A stretch of 64,000 nt of DNA from Allonocardiopsis opalescens (GCF_003002095.1 NZ_PVZC01000005.1:527773-591772); one strand, 5' to 3'; counted from the stretch's first letter, positions 7,772 to 16,450 are shown. Notes: generated by a model not told the origin, from the letters alone. Translations and numbers: made by a program.

Positions 7772-8422
7772 CTACCAGACGTCGTGCACGCTGAGCGGAG
7801 CGGGCGGCGGCAGCGGCACCGCCGGGTCGGCGTGGTCAGCGCGGAAGGAATTGAGCAGGTAGGCGACCAGTCGCCGGGACGCGGCCCGGGCCAGCTCCGC
7901 GGAGCCGCCGGCGATGCCGCTGTTGGCCGTGAGCAGCAGCAGGAGGTCGTCGGGCGCGAAGTCCGCGCGCAGCCGGCCGGCCGCCTTGGCCCGGTCGGCC
8001 AGCGCGGTCGCGCCGCGCAGGGCGCGCTCGCGCGTCGCGTCGACGTCGATCACGTCGGGATAGGCCGCGAGGAAGGCCGCGCTGAAGCCCCGGTCGGCGA
8101 TCTGCATGGCGCACAGCCTCTCCACGGCCGCGCAGAACCCGCGCCACGGGTCCGGGTCGGCCAGCCCTTCGTCCACCACCGCGGCACAGGCCGCGAACTG
8201 GTCGGCGAACACCTCGATGACCAGCGAATCCTTGGTGGGAAACCGGCGGTAGAGCGTCGCGACGCCCACTCCGGCGCGCCGGGCGATCGTGGCCATCGGC
8301 ACGTCCAGCCCGCGGCCGGCGAACAGCTCGCGGGCCACCTCGATGATCCGGTCGCGGTTGCGGCGCGCGTCGGTGCGCAGCCCCGCCGCATCGCCCGGCA
8401 TCCGAGACGGTTCGGCGCTCAT
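7772..8422 (-). CDS. TetR-family regulator
   Basis: The 216-residue protein has the TetR DNA-binding domain at residues ~20-65 (IIEVARELFAGRGLDVPMAT, then GVGVATLYRRFPTKDSL). The ligand-binding C-terminal part has the lengths and helices of the SACE_7040/YbiH-like TetR group. ATG 8422 is chosen; AGAGGA lies immediately upstream, an imperfect spacing, and GTG 8431 is an alternative. It is divergent from the F420-type reductase gene at 8544, with an inverted repeat in the 121-bp gap, so it probably represses both genes. The effector is unknown. Confidence 0.85.
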   Translation of the reverse strand: MSAEPSRMPGDAAGLRTDARRNRDRIIEVARELFAGRGLDVPMATIARRAGVGVATLYRRFPTKDSLVIEVFADQFAACAAVVDEGLADPDPWRGFCAAVERLCAMQIADRGFSAAFLAAYPDVIDVDATRERALRGATALADRAKAAGRLRADFAPDDLLLLLTANSGIAGGSAELARAASRRLVAYLLNSFRADHADPAVPLPPPAPLSVHDVW

Positions 8423-8439
8423 TCCTCTCACTCTAGAAG

Positions 8440-8461
8440 AAATGGACGGGGTACTCCACTT
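8440..8461. promoter_or_regulatory. Candidate TetR operator
   Basis: AAATGGA (8440-8446) and TCCACTT (8455-8461) form a 7-bp inverted repeat with one mismatch and an 8-bp spacer. It lies between the divergent TetR and reductase genes, a common operator layout for the family. Confidence 0.5.
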
Positions 8462-8543
8462 TCCTGGCTAGCGTGAAGGGACCCGGCCGACGGTGATCCG
8501 CACCGTCGACCACGGCCGGGAACGACGGCGCCAGGGAGGTCCG

Positions 8544-8897
8544 GTGCGGCACGGAGGAGCACTCGCGGAGCGCGTGGTGAGCAGAGTCAACGCCCTGGTG
8601 CTGGCGCTGCGCGCATCCCGGCGCTGGGGCGGCCCGGTCTCCAGGCACATCACGATCATCACCTACACGGGTCGGCGCTCGGGCCGGACCTTCAGCACCC
8701 CCGTCGGCTACCGCCGCGCGGGCGACACCGTCACCATCGGCGTCCGGCTCCCCGACGCCAAGTCGTGGTGGCGCAACTTCACCGGCGACGGCGGCACGGT
8801 ACGGCTCGACCTGGACGGTTCCGGCCGCACCGGCCACGCCACCGCCCACCGCGACGCCAAGGGCCGCGTCACCGTCACCGTCCGGCTGGCGGACTGA
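8544..8897 (+). CDS. F420H2-dependent (deazaflavin) quinone reductase/nitroreductase family protein
   Basis: The 117-residue protein matches the Ddn-like split-barrel family: IITYTGRRSGRTFSTPVGYR, the family's entry motif, then a VTIGV strand, SWWRNFTGDGGTVRLDLDG in place of the usual 'WyhNL.anP.v', and a final strand. Members use reduced F420 to reduce quinones or nitro-compounds. GTG 8544 follows GGGAGG closely and is the chosen start. It is divergent from a TetR gene and probably under its control. A perfect hairpin terminator follows. The substrate is unknown. Confidence 0.8.
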   Translation: MRHGGALAERVVSRVNALVLALRASRRWGGPVSRHITIITYTGRRSGRTFSTPVGYRRAGDTVTIGVRLPDAKSWWRNFTGDGGTVRLDLDGSGRTGHATAHRDAKGRVTVTVRLAD

Positions 8898-8919
8898 CCC
8901 GCCGCCGGTGGCAGGCGAG

Positions 8920-8952
8920 GGCCGCACCGCGGCGGTGCGCCGCGGTGCGGCC
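8920..8952. terminator. Bidirectional hairpin terminator
   Basis: A perfect 15-bp inverted repeat with a three-base loop (arms 8920-8934 and 8938-8952, loop GTG) sits between the convergent reductase and esterase genes. There is no T-run, as is usual for actinobacterial terminators. Confidence 0.85.
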
Positions 8953-8957
8953 GGAAC

Positions 8958-10184
8958 CTACTCCACGAAGGTGACCTCGGGGTAGGCGGGCGAGTCGGCG
9001 TCCAGCAGCGGCTGGTGGCGTCCGCGCAGGTGCTGGTCGAAGAAGGCGGTGACGTAGGCGCGCTGGACGGCCAGGCTGCGCGCCGGGTCGACGGTCCCGA
9101 GGCTCGCCATCAGCGCCTCGTCCAGCGGGATCTGCGCGTCGATCTGCGGCAGGAAGGTCTGGAGGTCGGCGAAGCTCATGTGCTCGCCGTCGGCCAGGTA
9201 CAGATCGCGCCGCCAGCCGGTGGAGTTGTGCCAGAACGACGCCCACTCCGGCGCGTACAGGTGGTTGTGCGGCTCGTCCGCCGGACCGGAGACACCTGCG
9301 CCGAACAGCATGAACGGCCGGTCGACGCCGCGCTCGGCCGCCTCGCCGTAGGGCGGGTTCATGCTGCCGTCCAAGTTGATCCCGGCGTCGATCCGCGGTT
9401 CGTCCAGCATGGTCTCGGCGCTGGCGAAACCGCCCATCGAGTGGCCGAACATACCGGTGTGGGACAGGTCCATCGCCGCGCCGAGGCCGCGCGGCAACCG
9501 ATTGCCGCCCGCGTCGGGATTGCCGCCGTCGGCGAGCAGCTCCAGCTGGTCGAGCGTGAAGCGCACGTCGGCGACGCGTTCGCGCATGGCGGCCGCCATG
9601 TCCGGTGAGTCCGCCGGCAGCTCGAACCGGTCGGGGAAGCGGATCGGCGCCTGGCCGAGGTGGTCCATGGCCACGACGATGTAGCCCCGGCTGGCCAGCT
9701 CCTCCACCAGGGTGGTGCCGAAGGCGCGCGGGTTGCCGCCACCGGGCGAGTACAGCACCACGGGCCTTTCGGCGCGTCCCGGGAACACCGGCGCACGGTC
9801 CTGCGCATGCGTTTCGGCGGACGCGAAGTCCACATCGCCCGGTTCGAGCCCGAGCATCGCGGCATTGCGGTCGTAGTGGCCGGCCAGCTCGGCGTTCAGG
9901 TACGGCACCGGCGCCCGCCCCGGCCGGTGCCGCGCCGGGTACCAGAGGCTGACCATCACCTCCCGCGCCCGGCCACCGGTCAGCCGCTCCTCATCCACCA
10001 GACGCATCTCCAAAGTGCCCACGTCGTACCGCCCCGTGGGCTCCGGCAGGGCGAACGCGGCCGCCCGCTCCCCGCCGGCCTCGGCGGCGACCGCCGGAGC
10101 CCCCGAAACGACGGCGGCCAGGGCGAGCACCGCGGCCCCTGCGGCGACCCCCGCACGCCCGCGAACTGCATGTGATCTGAACAT
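8958..10184 (-). CDS. Secreted alpha/beta hydrolase of the PAF-acetylhydrolase type
   Basis: The 408-residue precursor has a signal peptide (basic FRSHAVRGR, hydrophobic AGAAVLALAAVV, cleavage near AVAAEA). The mature enzyme shows VVLYSPGGG (oxyanion loop), GMFGHSMGG (nucleophile Ser), NLDGSMNPP (candidate Asp) and ADGEHMSF (candidate catalytic His). This arrangement and length match platelet-activating-factor acetylhydrolase-like lipases/esterases of actinomycetes. ATG 10184 follows GGTGGAGG. It is transcribed alone and ends at the shared terminator. A lipase for short acyl esters or a polyester hydrolase are possible; the exact ester is unknown. Confidence 0.82.
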   Translation of the reverse strand: MFRSHAVRGRAGVAAGAAVLALAAVVSGAPAVAAEAGGERAAAFALPEPTGRYDVGTLEMRLVDEERLTGGRAREVMVSLWYPARHRPGRAPVPYLNAELAGHYDRNAAMLGLEPGDVDFASAETHAQDRAPVFPGRAERPVVLYSPGGGNPRAFGTTLVEELASRGYIVVAMDHLGQAPIRFPDRFELPADSPDMAAAMRERVADVRFTLDQLELLADGGNPDAGGNRLPRGLGAAMDLSHTGMFGHSMGGFASAETMLDEPRIDAGINLDGSMNPPYGEAAERGVDRPFMLFGAGVSGPADEPHNHLYAPEWASFWHNSTGWRRDLYLADGEHMSFADLQTFLPQIDAQIPLDEALMASLGTVDPARSLAVQRAYVTAFFDQHLRGRHQPLLDADSPAYPEVTFVE

Positions 10185-10477
10185 GCCTCCACCCTGGCCG
10201 CGAGCGTCCGCCCGCCGCATCTGCCGATCGGCCCGACTCCACCTTGCCGAAAGTCATAGCCGACACGCTCGGCCGCACCTGCTCAGAGCGGTCACCGGCA
10301 GCGGACACCGGCCGCCGAACGCACTGCGCACGCATGGCGCCGGATGGCACCGGCAGCGGCCGAGATAACCGCGCGGACCGGGCCGTGGACGACGCCGTGT
10401 GTCATTCCGGCCGTCCGACCACGGCGATCATGCCCGTCCGGTGATGATGAGGGCGGAACATAGCCACCGGAGGCCCC

Positions 10478-11416
10478 ATGCGCTTCGATCTGCCGCGCGA
10501 CCACGGCGAACGGCGGCCGCGGCCCGCCGACGCACCGCTCCGGCGGCTCGACCCGCCCGGCCCGGCCGATTCAGCCGATCCGGCGGCGGCCGAACGCGCC
10601 GGATACGCGGGCGACGGCACCGGCTTCGCGCTGGACCGGCCGCTCGCCCGCCTCAACGGGCGCCCCGGCCGCGAGACCCCGTGGGACGCGCTCGGCGCCT
10701 TCCTCGCCGACGCGGACGCCAATCTCCCGTTCATCTCCATCGACGACGCCCCCGCCCGCGTCCGTACCGCCGTCGCCGGCGGCGACCGGCCCTGGCTCGT
10801 CTCGGTCCGCGACGCCCCCACCGACATCCAGTACGTGTTCGCCGCCCTGGACGGCGGCATCGGCCACGGCGTCGAGCGCCACGAAGGCTGGCTCACCCCC
10901 GAGCAGCTGATCCGCCGCGTGACCCGGCTCGAGGACCCGGCCCAGCTGAACCGGGCCGACAGGGAGCGTTCCCGCGACGCGTACACGGGGCGGCTGCACA
11001 GCAGCGGCCGGCACGCCACCAGGTTCACCGGACCCGACGCCTTCGCCACGGCGTTCGTGCGCGCCTTGTCGCACCCGGCCGTCCGTGCGGTGCTGGATCG
11101 GCCACCGCATCAACTCGGACCGCCTCGCCCGGCCATGATCCCCATCGCCGACCTTCTCGGTCCCGATGGACACCGGTTCTGCGCAGGTTTCACCTTGGAC
11201 CCCGTGGGCGGAAGCAATTCCAAGGCTCGTGTCCAGCGAGAGCAATGGGCTGTCGAGCGCGCCACCGGCCGAGTTCCCACCGTGCCGCATCCGAGCGCGT
11301 CTCCTATAACGAGTTTCGCGGGCGGTGACGTCGTAATTCCTTTTGGAAGGCGAAACTCCAATGAGCCCTTCCAGGTTCTGACCATGTTCCCGAACCCCAA
11401 GGAGAACGCTCCATGA
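10478..11416 (+). CDS. Putative RNase A-like (CdiA-CT type) toxin
   Basis: The 312-residue protein has a C-terminal region (from ~125) resembling the bacterial RNase A-like toxin domain known from contact-dependent inhibition effectors. Its marks are GGIGHGVERHEGWL with candidate catalytic His130/His135, LIRRVTRLEDPAQLN, HATRFTGPDAFATAFVRAL, and the closing FQVLTMFPNP with the family's Thr. Residues 1-60 are Pro/Asp/Arg-rich; 60-120 is unassigned. No signal peptide, CdiA body or WXG motif is visible, so the delivery route is unknown. GGAGG precedes ATG 10478. The stop overlaps the next gene as ATGA, as expected for a toxin followed by its immunity gene. The last ~150 bases are less GC-rich than the surroundings. 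Confidence 0.65.
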   Translation: MRFDLPRDHGERRPRPADAPLRRLDPPGPADSADPAAAERAGYAGDGTGFALDRPLARLNGRPGRETPWDALGAFLADADANLPFISIDDAPARVRTAVAGGDRPWLVSVRDAPTDIQYVFAALDGGIGHGVERHEGWLTPEQLIRRVTRLEDPAQLNRADRERSRDAYTGRLHSSGRHATRFTGPDAFATAFVRALSHPAVRAVLDRPPHQLGPPRPAMIPIADLLGPDGHRFCAGFTLDPVGGSNSKARVQREQWAVERATGRVPTVPHPSASPITSFAGGDVVIPFGRRNSNEPFQVLTMFPNPKENAP

Positions 11417-11745
11417 GTTCCGCGTGGTGGTACACCGATCGGAGCGCGCCGTTCGCCGAACTCCTCAGCCTGCTCCAGACCTGCTACCACCCGGACATTC
11501 GGCAAGCAGGTGCGGAAGAGGAACTGCGAGCACTCGTCCAAGCCGCCGAGCGAGGTGAAGACACCGGCACGGAGTGGAACATCCCGGTCTTTCTGAATGA
11601 ACTGCGCCTCGCCGTCACCGACCCGAGCCGGATTCCCGGAGACGCACTGGACAGAGCGACCGACCACACCGAAGGGAACGACACCGAATTCCTCGCCCGC
11701 GTCTGGCGCGACATCTACCCCGGACGTCCGCTGCCCACGGAATGA
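11413..11745 (+). CDS. Putative CdiI-like immunity protein
   Basis: The small acidic 110-residue protein starts SSAWWYTDRSAPFAELLSLL, then TCYHPDIRQAG, and has EWNIPVFLNELRLAVTDPS further on. This pattern (an 'f..l...l..Yfh.D' start, then an 'E...L...' helix) resembles CdiI_2-type immunity proteins. It overlaps the toxin gene by four bases and would bind the toxin in the cytoplasm. If it is not an immunity protein, the tight coupling still suggests a partner of the upstream product. Confidence 0.6.
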   Translation: MSSAWWYTDRSAPFAELLSLLQTCYHPDIRQAGAEEELRALVQAAERGEDTGTEWNIPVFLNELRLAVTDPSRIPGDALDRATDHTEGNDTEFLARVWRDIYPGRPLPTE

Positions 11746-11760
11746 CGGCCGGGGTCGTTC

Positions 11761-12435
11761 TCAGGCCGGGTCCCCCGGCACCAGGCCGGCCTCGTGGGCG
11801 ACGATCGCGGCCTGGACGCGGTTCTTGACCTCCAGGCGGCGGAGGATGGCGCTGACGAAGACCTTGACGGTGCCCTCCACGATGTGGAGACGGGCGGCGA
11901 TCTCGGCGTTGGACAGGCCGGAGCCGAGGAGGGCGAGCACCTCGCGCTCGCGCGGGCTGAGCGTGGCGACGCGTTCGCGAGCGGCGGCGCCCCGGCCGAG
12001 GCGGTTTCCGGCGCCGCTCGCGTTGAGCTGCTGGATCACGCGGTGGGCGATCCGGGGCGAGAGGTAGGCGGCGCCGTCTGCGGCCGCGTGCACGCCGGCC
12101 AGCAGTTCGCGCGGGTCACCGCTCTTGAGCAGGAATCCGGCGGCGCCCTCGGCCAGGGCGCGGGCGACGTAGGCGTCCTCGGCGAAGGTGGTGAGCACCA
12201 GCACCGCCGCCGCCGGCAGCGCCCGCCGGATCTCGGCGGCGGCGTCGAGCCCGTCCAGCACCGGCATGCCGATGTCCATCAGCACCACGTCGGGCCGGTG
12301 CGCGAGCGCCGACTCCACCGCCTGGCGCCCGTCCGGCGCCTCGCCCACCACCTCGATGCCCGGGTCGGTGTCGAGGATGGCGCGTACCCCCGCACGGATC
12401 AACGCCTCGTCGTCGGCCAGCACGACTCGAATCAA
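11761..12435 (-). CDS. NarL/LuxR-type response regulator
   Basis: The 224-residue protein has a receiver domain (IRVVLADDEALIRAGVRA; phospho-acceptor in VVLMDIGMPVLDG; LVLTTF; GFLLKSGDP) and a LuxR helix-turn-helix (LSPREREVLALLGSGLSNAE to VKNRVQAAI). Similarity starts exactly at TTG 12435 and no in-frame ATG or GTG fits, so a TTG start is proposed. An upstream ATG in another frame encodes an eight-residue peptide whose TGA overlaps this TTG, hinting at translational coupling. The partner kinase lies 193 bp upstream on the same strand. Targets are unknown. Confidence 0.88.
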   Translation of the reverse strand: MIRVVLADDEALIRAGVRAILDTDPGIEVVGEAPDGRQAVESALAHRPDVVLMDIGMPVLDGLDAAAEIRRALPAAAVLVLTTFAEDAYVARALAEGAAGFLLKSGDPRELLAGVHAAADGAAYLSPRIAHRVIQQLNASGAGNRLGRGAAARERVATLSPREREVLALLGSGLSNAEIAARLHIVEGTVKVFVSAILRRLEVKNRVQAAIVAHEAGLVPGDPA

Positions 12436-12628
12436 AGCGATCGCACCCGAACTGCCATCGATACGTCTGCGAGAACCACTCTCCACACCTCTTTCAACAT
12501 GAGGCCATCGCCGCCCCGGCCCCACCGCATCCAAGCACGACGTGTCGCGCGACCGCACGCCCGGAACACGGCCCCCGCCCGCACGAACGATTCGATACCG
12601 GCGCGCGCACGGCCGGACGGCGGGGGCG

Positions 12629-14296
12629 TCAGTCGCCGGGAACCGACAGCGCGCTCCTGGGGATCGCGGTGGCGTCGGCCAGACGGTCGCCGGTGAAGCA
12701 GACGCGGTAGATCTCCTCGCCGTTCACCGGCTCGCCCGACCAGTAGTAGCGGCACTCCGCGCCGGGCGGCGGGGGCGGTTCGGCCACCGGCGGGCCGCCG
12801 AGGCGCTGGAAGCGCGGCAGCACCCGCTCGACCTCGGCGCGGTCCTGGCCGACCGACAGCGCCTGGAAGCCGGCGCGGTCGAACTCGTTGCCGGCGTTGA
12901 CGTACAGCTCCAGGCCCACCACGGCGAGGGCGAGGCCGAGGCAGCCGACCACCGGCACGACCACGGCGGCGGTGAGGCTGTGCCGCACCCGCTCGCGGCC
13001 CGACGCGAACCGGCGGACGGACTCGCCGCCGCCGTCCGGCTCCTCCGCGAGGTCCGCGTCCGCCACCGCCCTAGCCGCCCGGTGCGGCAGTTCGGCCCGG
13101 ACCGTGAAGCCCGCGCCGTCCGGGCCGGCCGCCAGCGTGCCGCCGAGCATCCGGGCGCGCTCGGCCAGCCCGGCCAGGCCCTGACGACCGCCCGGTGCAC
13201 GGCCGCCGCCCCCGGCGGGGGCCGGGCCGTTGCGGACCGTGACGGAGGTGGTCTCGCGCCCGTGCCCGACCGCCACCGCCACGGCCGCGCCGGGGGCGTG
13301 CTTGGCGGCGTTGGTCAGCGCCTCCTGCACGATCCGGTGCGCGGCGCGGCGCACCGCGTCGGGCACCTCGCCCTCGGGACCCGACCGCTCCAGGCGCACC
13401 GACATCCCGGCGGCCGCGGCGCGCCGCACCAGGGCATCGATATCGGCGCCGCCGGACTGCATGCCGAGCGTGTCGGCGCCGTCATCAGCCGCCGACACGC
13501 CGGTGCCCGGACGCAGCACGCCGACGATCTCGCGCAGGCGCGCGGTCGCGTCGGCCAGTCCGGCGCGCACCTCGCCCGCCTGGGCGCGCGTCCGCTCGTC
13601 GGCGCCGGGCGCCAGCTCCAGGGCGGCGGCGCGCAGCGCGATCAGGCTGAGCTCGTGCCCGAGGGAGTCGTGCATCTCCTGCGCGATACGGGACCGCTCA
13701 CGCAGCCGGGCCTGCTCGGCGGTGATGCGCCGCTCGCGTTCCAGCCAGGCCGCCCGCTGCCAGCCCGCCACCGCCAGCTCCGCCCGGGTCGTGCGGTACC
13801 GCGCGAACAGCCACGGCAGCAGCAGCGCGATGACCAGCGCGATCGCGAGCACGATCCAGGAGTGCAGCGCCGTCACCGCGCCGAAGACCCCGTCCTGGAC
13901 GGCGCGCACCCCGATGCCGAGCAGCAGCCCGGCCGCGGCCAGCCAGCCCGTCAGCACCAGCACAGGCCGCCCCTCGGCGAGCCGCCGCCCGGCCAGGTAC
14001 GCCATCGCGGCGACCAGCGCGAACGGCGCAAGGGCGCTCGACGGCGCCGAGATGTCGACCGACCAGAGCAGTACCGCCGCCGCCACCGGGAGGCCGAGCG
14101 CCCAGAGCGGACGCCGCCGGGCGAGCAGCACGGCCGCCCCCGCCACGGCGGCACCCGCGGCGACGAGGCCCCAGCGCAGCGCGCCGCTCCTGGGCATCGC
14201 GAGCTGTTCGACGGCGAGCGGCAGGGTCAGGCAGGCCCACAGCAGCAGGTCGAGCAGGCGGGCGCCTCGGCGCCGGCCGGCCCACGCCTCAGCCAC
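12629..14296 (-). CDS. Sensor histidine kinase with an extra C-terminal exported domain
   Basis: The 555-residue kinase has about five membrane segments in residues 1-155. A HisKA_3 dimerisation helix follows, with the phospho-histidine in RSRIAQEMHDSLGHELSLIA (~209), then a HATPase domain (RIVQEALTNAAKHAPG; RQGLAGLAERARMLGG). Beyond the usual end a further membrane helix appears (SLTAAVVVPVVGCLGLALAV, ~430-455). It is followed by ~100 residues (LSVGQDRAEVERVLP; ECRYYWSG; YRVCFTGDRLADA) that recall a small SmpA/BamE-like fold and would sit outside the cell. GTG 14296 overlaps the preceding thioesterase gene by eight bases. The cognate regulator is downstream. Confidence 0.87.
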   Translation of the reverse strand: MAEAWAGRRRGARLLDLLLWACLTLPLAVEQLAMPRSGALRWGLVAAGAAVAGAAVLLARRRPLWALGLPVAAAVLLWSVDISAPSSALAPFALVAAMAYLAGRRLAEGRPVLVLTGWLAAAGLLLGIGVRAVQDGVFGAVTALHSWIVLAIALVIALLLPWLFARYRTTRAELAVAGWQRAAWLERERRITAEQARLRERSRIAQEMHDSLGHELSLIALRAAALELAPGADERTRAQAGEVRAGLADATARLREIVGVLRPGTGVSAADDGADTLGMQSGGADIDALVRRAAAAGMSVRLERSGPEGEVPDAVRRAAHRIVQEALTNAAKHAPGAAVAVAVGHGRETTSVTVRNGPAPAGGGGRAPGGRQGLAGLAERARMLGGTLAAGPDGAGFTVRAELPHRAARAVADADLAEEPDGGGESVRRFASGRERVRHSLTAAVVVPVVGCLGLALAVVGLELYVNAGNEFDRAGFQALSVGQDRAEVERVLPRFQRLGGPPVAEPPPPPGAECRYYWSGEPVNGEEIYRVCFTGDRLADATAIPRSALSVPGD

Positions 14297-14843
14297 CGCC
14301 GGACGGCGACGGCCGGGTGATCAGGCAGCTGGAAGTCGCCTCGGCCAGCAGGGTGCCCGCCGCGTCCGTCAGTTCGGCGCGCGCCAGTGCCGTGCGGGTG
14401 CCGGCGTGCACGACATGGCCGGAACAGCGCACCGGGCCCGAATCGACGGTCAGCCGCCGCAGGAACTTCACATTCAGATCCAGGCTGCTGTAGTAAGCGC
14501 CCTGCGGCAGTGTGGTGTGCACCGCGCATCCGGCCGCCGAGTCCAGCAGCGCCGCGTACACACCGCCGTGCACCGAGCCGATCGGGTTGTAGTGGTACTC
14601 GGCCGGAGTCAGTACGAACACAGCGCCGCCCGGACGCACCGACTCCAGTTCGAAGCCGAGCGTCCGCAGAATCGGCGGCGGCGGAACCCGCCCCTCGGCC
14701 AGCGCCCGCATGAACGCCAGACCGTTCATAGTGGGCGCGGCAGCAGCGATGTCCGCCGGATCGTCCCACTCATAGCTACGTTCGCGTCCGCTACCCGCAC
14801 CGGAGTCGGGGGCGGACGCGTCCGCTCTCACCGGGTCGCCCAT
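14289..14843 (-). CDS. PaaI-family hotdog thioesterase
   Basis: The 184-residue protein contains a hotdog-fold thioesterase: TPAEYHYNPIGSVHGGVYAA, then LLDSAAGCAVHTTLP (the NxxGxxHGG signature of PaaI-type acyl-CoA thioesterases) and SSLDLNVKFLRRLT. An N-terminal stretch of about 60 residues (SYEWDDPADIAAAAPTMNGL) precedes it, as in actinobacterial members. ATG 14843 is the chosen start; its ribosome-binding site is weak. It overlaps the histidine kinase gene and is probably co-transcribed with the two-component system, although a functional link is not evident. Confidence 0.82.
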   Translation of the reverse strand: MGDPVRADASAPDSGAGSGRERSYEWDDPADIAAAAPTMNGLAFMRALAEGRVPPPPILRTLGFELESVRPGGAVFVLTPAEYHYNPIGSVHGGVYAALLDSAAGCAVHTTLPQGAYYSSLDLNVKFLRRLTVDSGPVRCSGHVVHAGTRTALARAELTDAAGTLLAEATSSCLITRPSPSGGG

Positions 14844-15037
14844 GAACCGTCCAATCCGTCGAAGCGGCGGCGCCGGGAAGCCCGGCCCGGCACCGAACAC
14901 GGCGGCCGCCACCGCACGCCACCGCACATCCATGGTGACCCCGTGCGGACGACGCGGCGACCACGCCGCGGCCCGCCCATCCTCTCCACCGGATCGGCCG
15001 CCGTCCACGCGCTCGCGTTCACAGCGGTCCCGACCCG

Positions 15038-15290
15038 CGCGCCTGTTTGCGCATTCGATTGGTCCACCGCCCTCCACCGAACGAATCGGGCCCGACCACC
15101 GCACCGATTGGCGCATCCGGTCGGCCCACCCTCCTCCATCACACGAATCCGCAAGCGTCCACCGCCGCACAACGCGGGGACTGGCGTCCGGTCCAGAACG
15201 TGCCCGAGCACCGCGCCGATTCGGGCATCCGGTCGGCCGACCGTCTTCCACCGCACGAATCCGCAGCGGTCCATCGCGCGGGCGACACGG
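15038..15290. repeat. Degenerate tandem repeat, ~85-bp unit
   Basis: Two units, roughly 15093-15180 and 15205-15290 (period 112 bp), share CACCG-C-CCGATT, GCATCCGGTCGGCC, a TCCA-C-CACGAATCCGCA stretch and a GTCCA-CG end. A shorter third unit begins near 15049 (GCGCATTCGATTGGTCCACC). No gene is supported in 14844-15327, which otherwise holds the upstream region of the thioesterase gene. Confidence 0.6.
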
Positions 15291-15327
15291 TGACGGCGGT
15301 CCGCGGTGACCGCCGTGCTCTCGTCCA

Positions 15328-15633
15328 GTGCGGGCGCCTACTGTGCGCCAGTCGGCGCACCTGTGCACGCCGGCCCTGCTGGTGACGGCGCTGGCGGTGC
15401 CCTCGACCTCGGGCCGGACCGCCCTGGCCCTGCCGGTGTTCGTGGCACTGGCCCACGTGCTCGCCGACCGGCCGGCGGTGGTACGGGCACTGGCACTGCT
15501 CTTCCCCACCGCGGTGCTGCTGTCAGCGGTGGCCACCCTGATCGGCATCTGCTTCGGCCAGTGGCTGCTGCTCGTCCTGCCACTCGTCGCCGCAGCTCCC
15601 ACACCACCACCGAACTGGTACTGCCGGCCATGA
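15328..15633 (+). CDS. Small membrane protein, unknown function
   Basis: The frame encodes up to 101 residues with about three hydrophobic segments (PALLVTALAVP; ALALPVFVALAHVLA; FPTAVLLSAVATLIG and LLLVLPLVAAA) and third-position GC near 100 percent, unlike the other frames here. GTG 15328 is the first start; GTG 15343 is an alternative. No family is recognised. It could be the remnant of a longer membrane protein. A hairpin follows at 15706. Confidence 0.45.
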   Translation: MRAPTVRQSAHLCTPALLVTALAVPSTSGRTALALPVFVALAHVLADRPAVVRALALLFPTAVLLSAVATLIGICFGQWLLLVLPLVAAAPTPPPNWYCRP

Positions 15634-15705
15634 CCCGGCACACCGACCGCCGCACACCAGTGCGGCTGGACCGGGCCTAGTCCGCCGAGCAGGCGGCACC
15701 CGGAT

Positions 15706-15743
15706 CGAGGGGCCGCTGAGCCCACGGCAGCGGCGGCCCCTCG
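15706..15743 (+). terminator. Hairpin terminator
   Basis: CGAGGGGCCG (15706-15715) pairs with CGGCCCCTCG (15734-15743), extended by GCTG/CAGC with a small bulge. It lies downstream of the small membrane gene. Strand is inferred from that gene. Confidence 0.55.
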
Positions 15744-16450
15744 CGATCGTGCTGCCGTCATGGCGCTGTGGTGCACCGGCGGCCGGCACGACCTGTCACC
15801 GACACTGGTCGTGCGGAGCGATCGCCGTCAGGTTCGTGTTTCGCGGTCACCGCGGACGATTTCACCCTGTGAGGCCGTCGTCGTACCTGCCGGACCCGGT
15901 CGGCTCGGTGTGCGGGAGCGGCCGGGGCGTGCGGTCCGTGCGGCCGTCCGCCGGGTGGTGACGCTTCCCGGCACCTTCGGAAGGCCGCGCGAGGTGGCGG
16001 TCCAGCGGCCGCGAGTCGAGCGGGGACAGCCGGTCGAGCGGGTCGGGGCGAAGGGCGCGGCCCCGAGCGCCGATCACGCCGGTCCGGCGTGGGAAGCGCC
16101 GCCCGCATCGGTCTGCCGCCCCCTCACCCCGGCCGTGGCTTCGCGTGCGCTGCCGCCGCGACGCCACCGGCCGCAGCACGCCCCACGTCGTCCGGTCCTC
16201 GCCACCGCGCGGCGGCCGACCGGCGGGAGGGGTCACGGGCGCCGGCCGTCGACGATGCCGCCGCATCCGGACATCGCGTCCGCGCACCGCCCGTGGCCGG
16301 ACGCGCTCACGCGCCCGGTGACATGTCCAGGAGGCCGGGACCGAGAGGCCGGAACGGGAAGGCCGGGACCCGAAGGCGGCGACCGTCCGTCCGGCCGTGG
16401 CCGCGGTGCCGGATCCTTGGTGGTGTGCGCAGGTCGTAGGCTCGCCTGTC
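15744..16450. other. Non-coding stretch upstream of the LysR gene
   Basis: About 700 bp without a convincing gene. The open frames are GC-skew artefacts rich in Arg, Pro and Ala. The last part carries TAGGCT at 16437-16442, the likely -10 box of the LysR gene. Confidence 0.5.
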
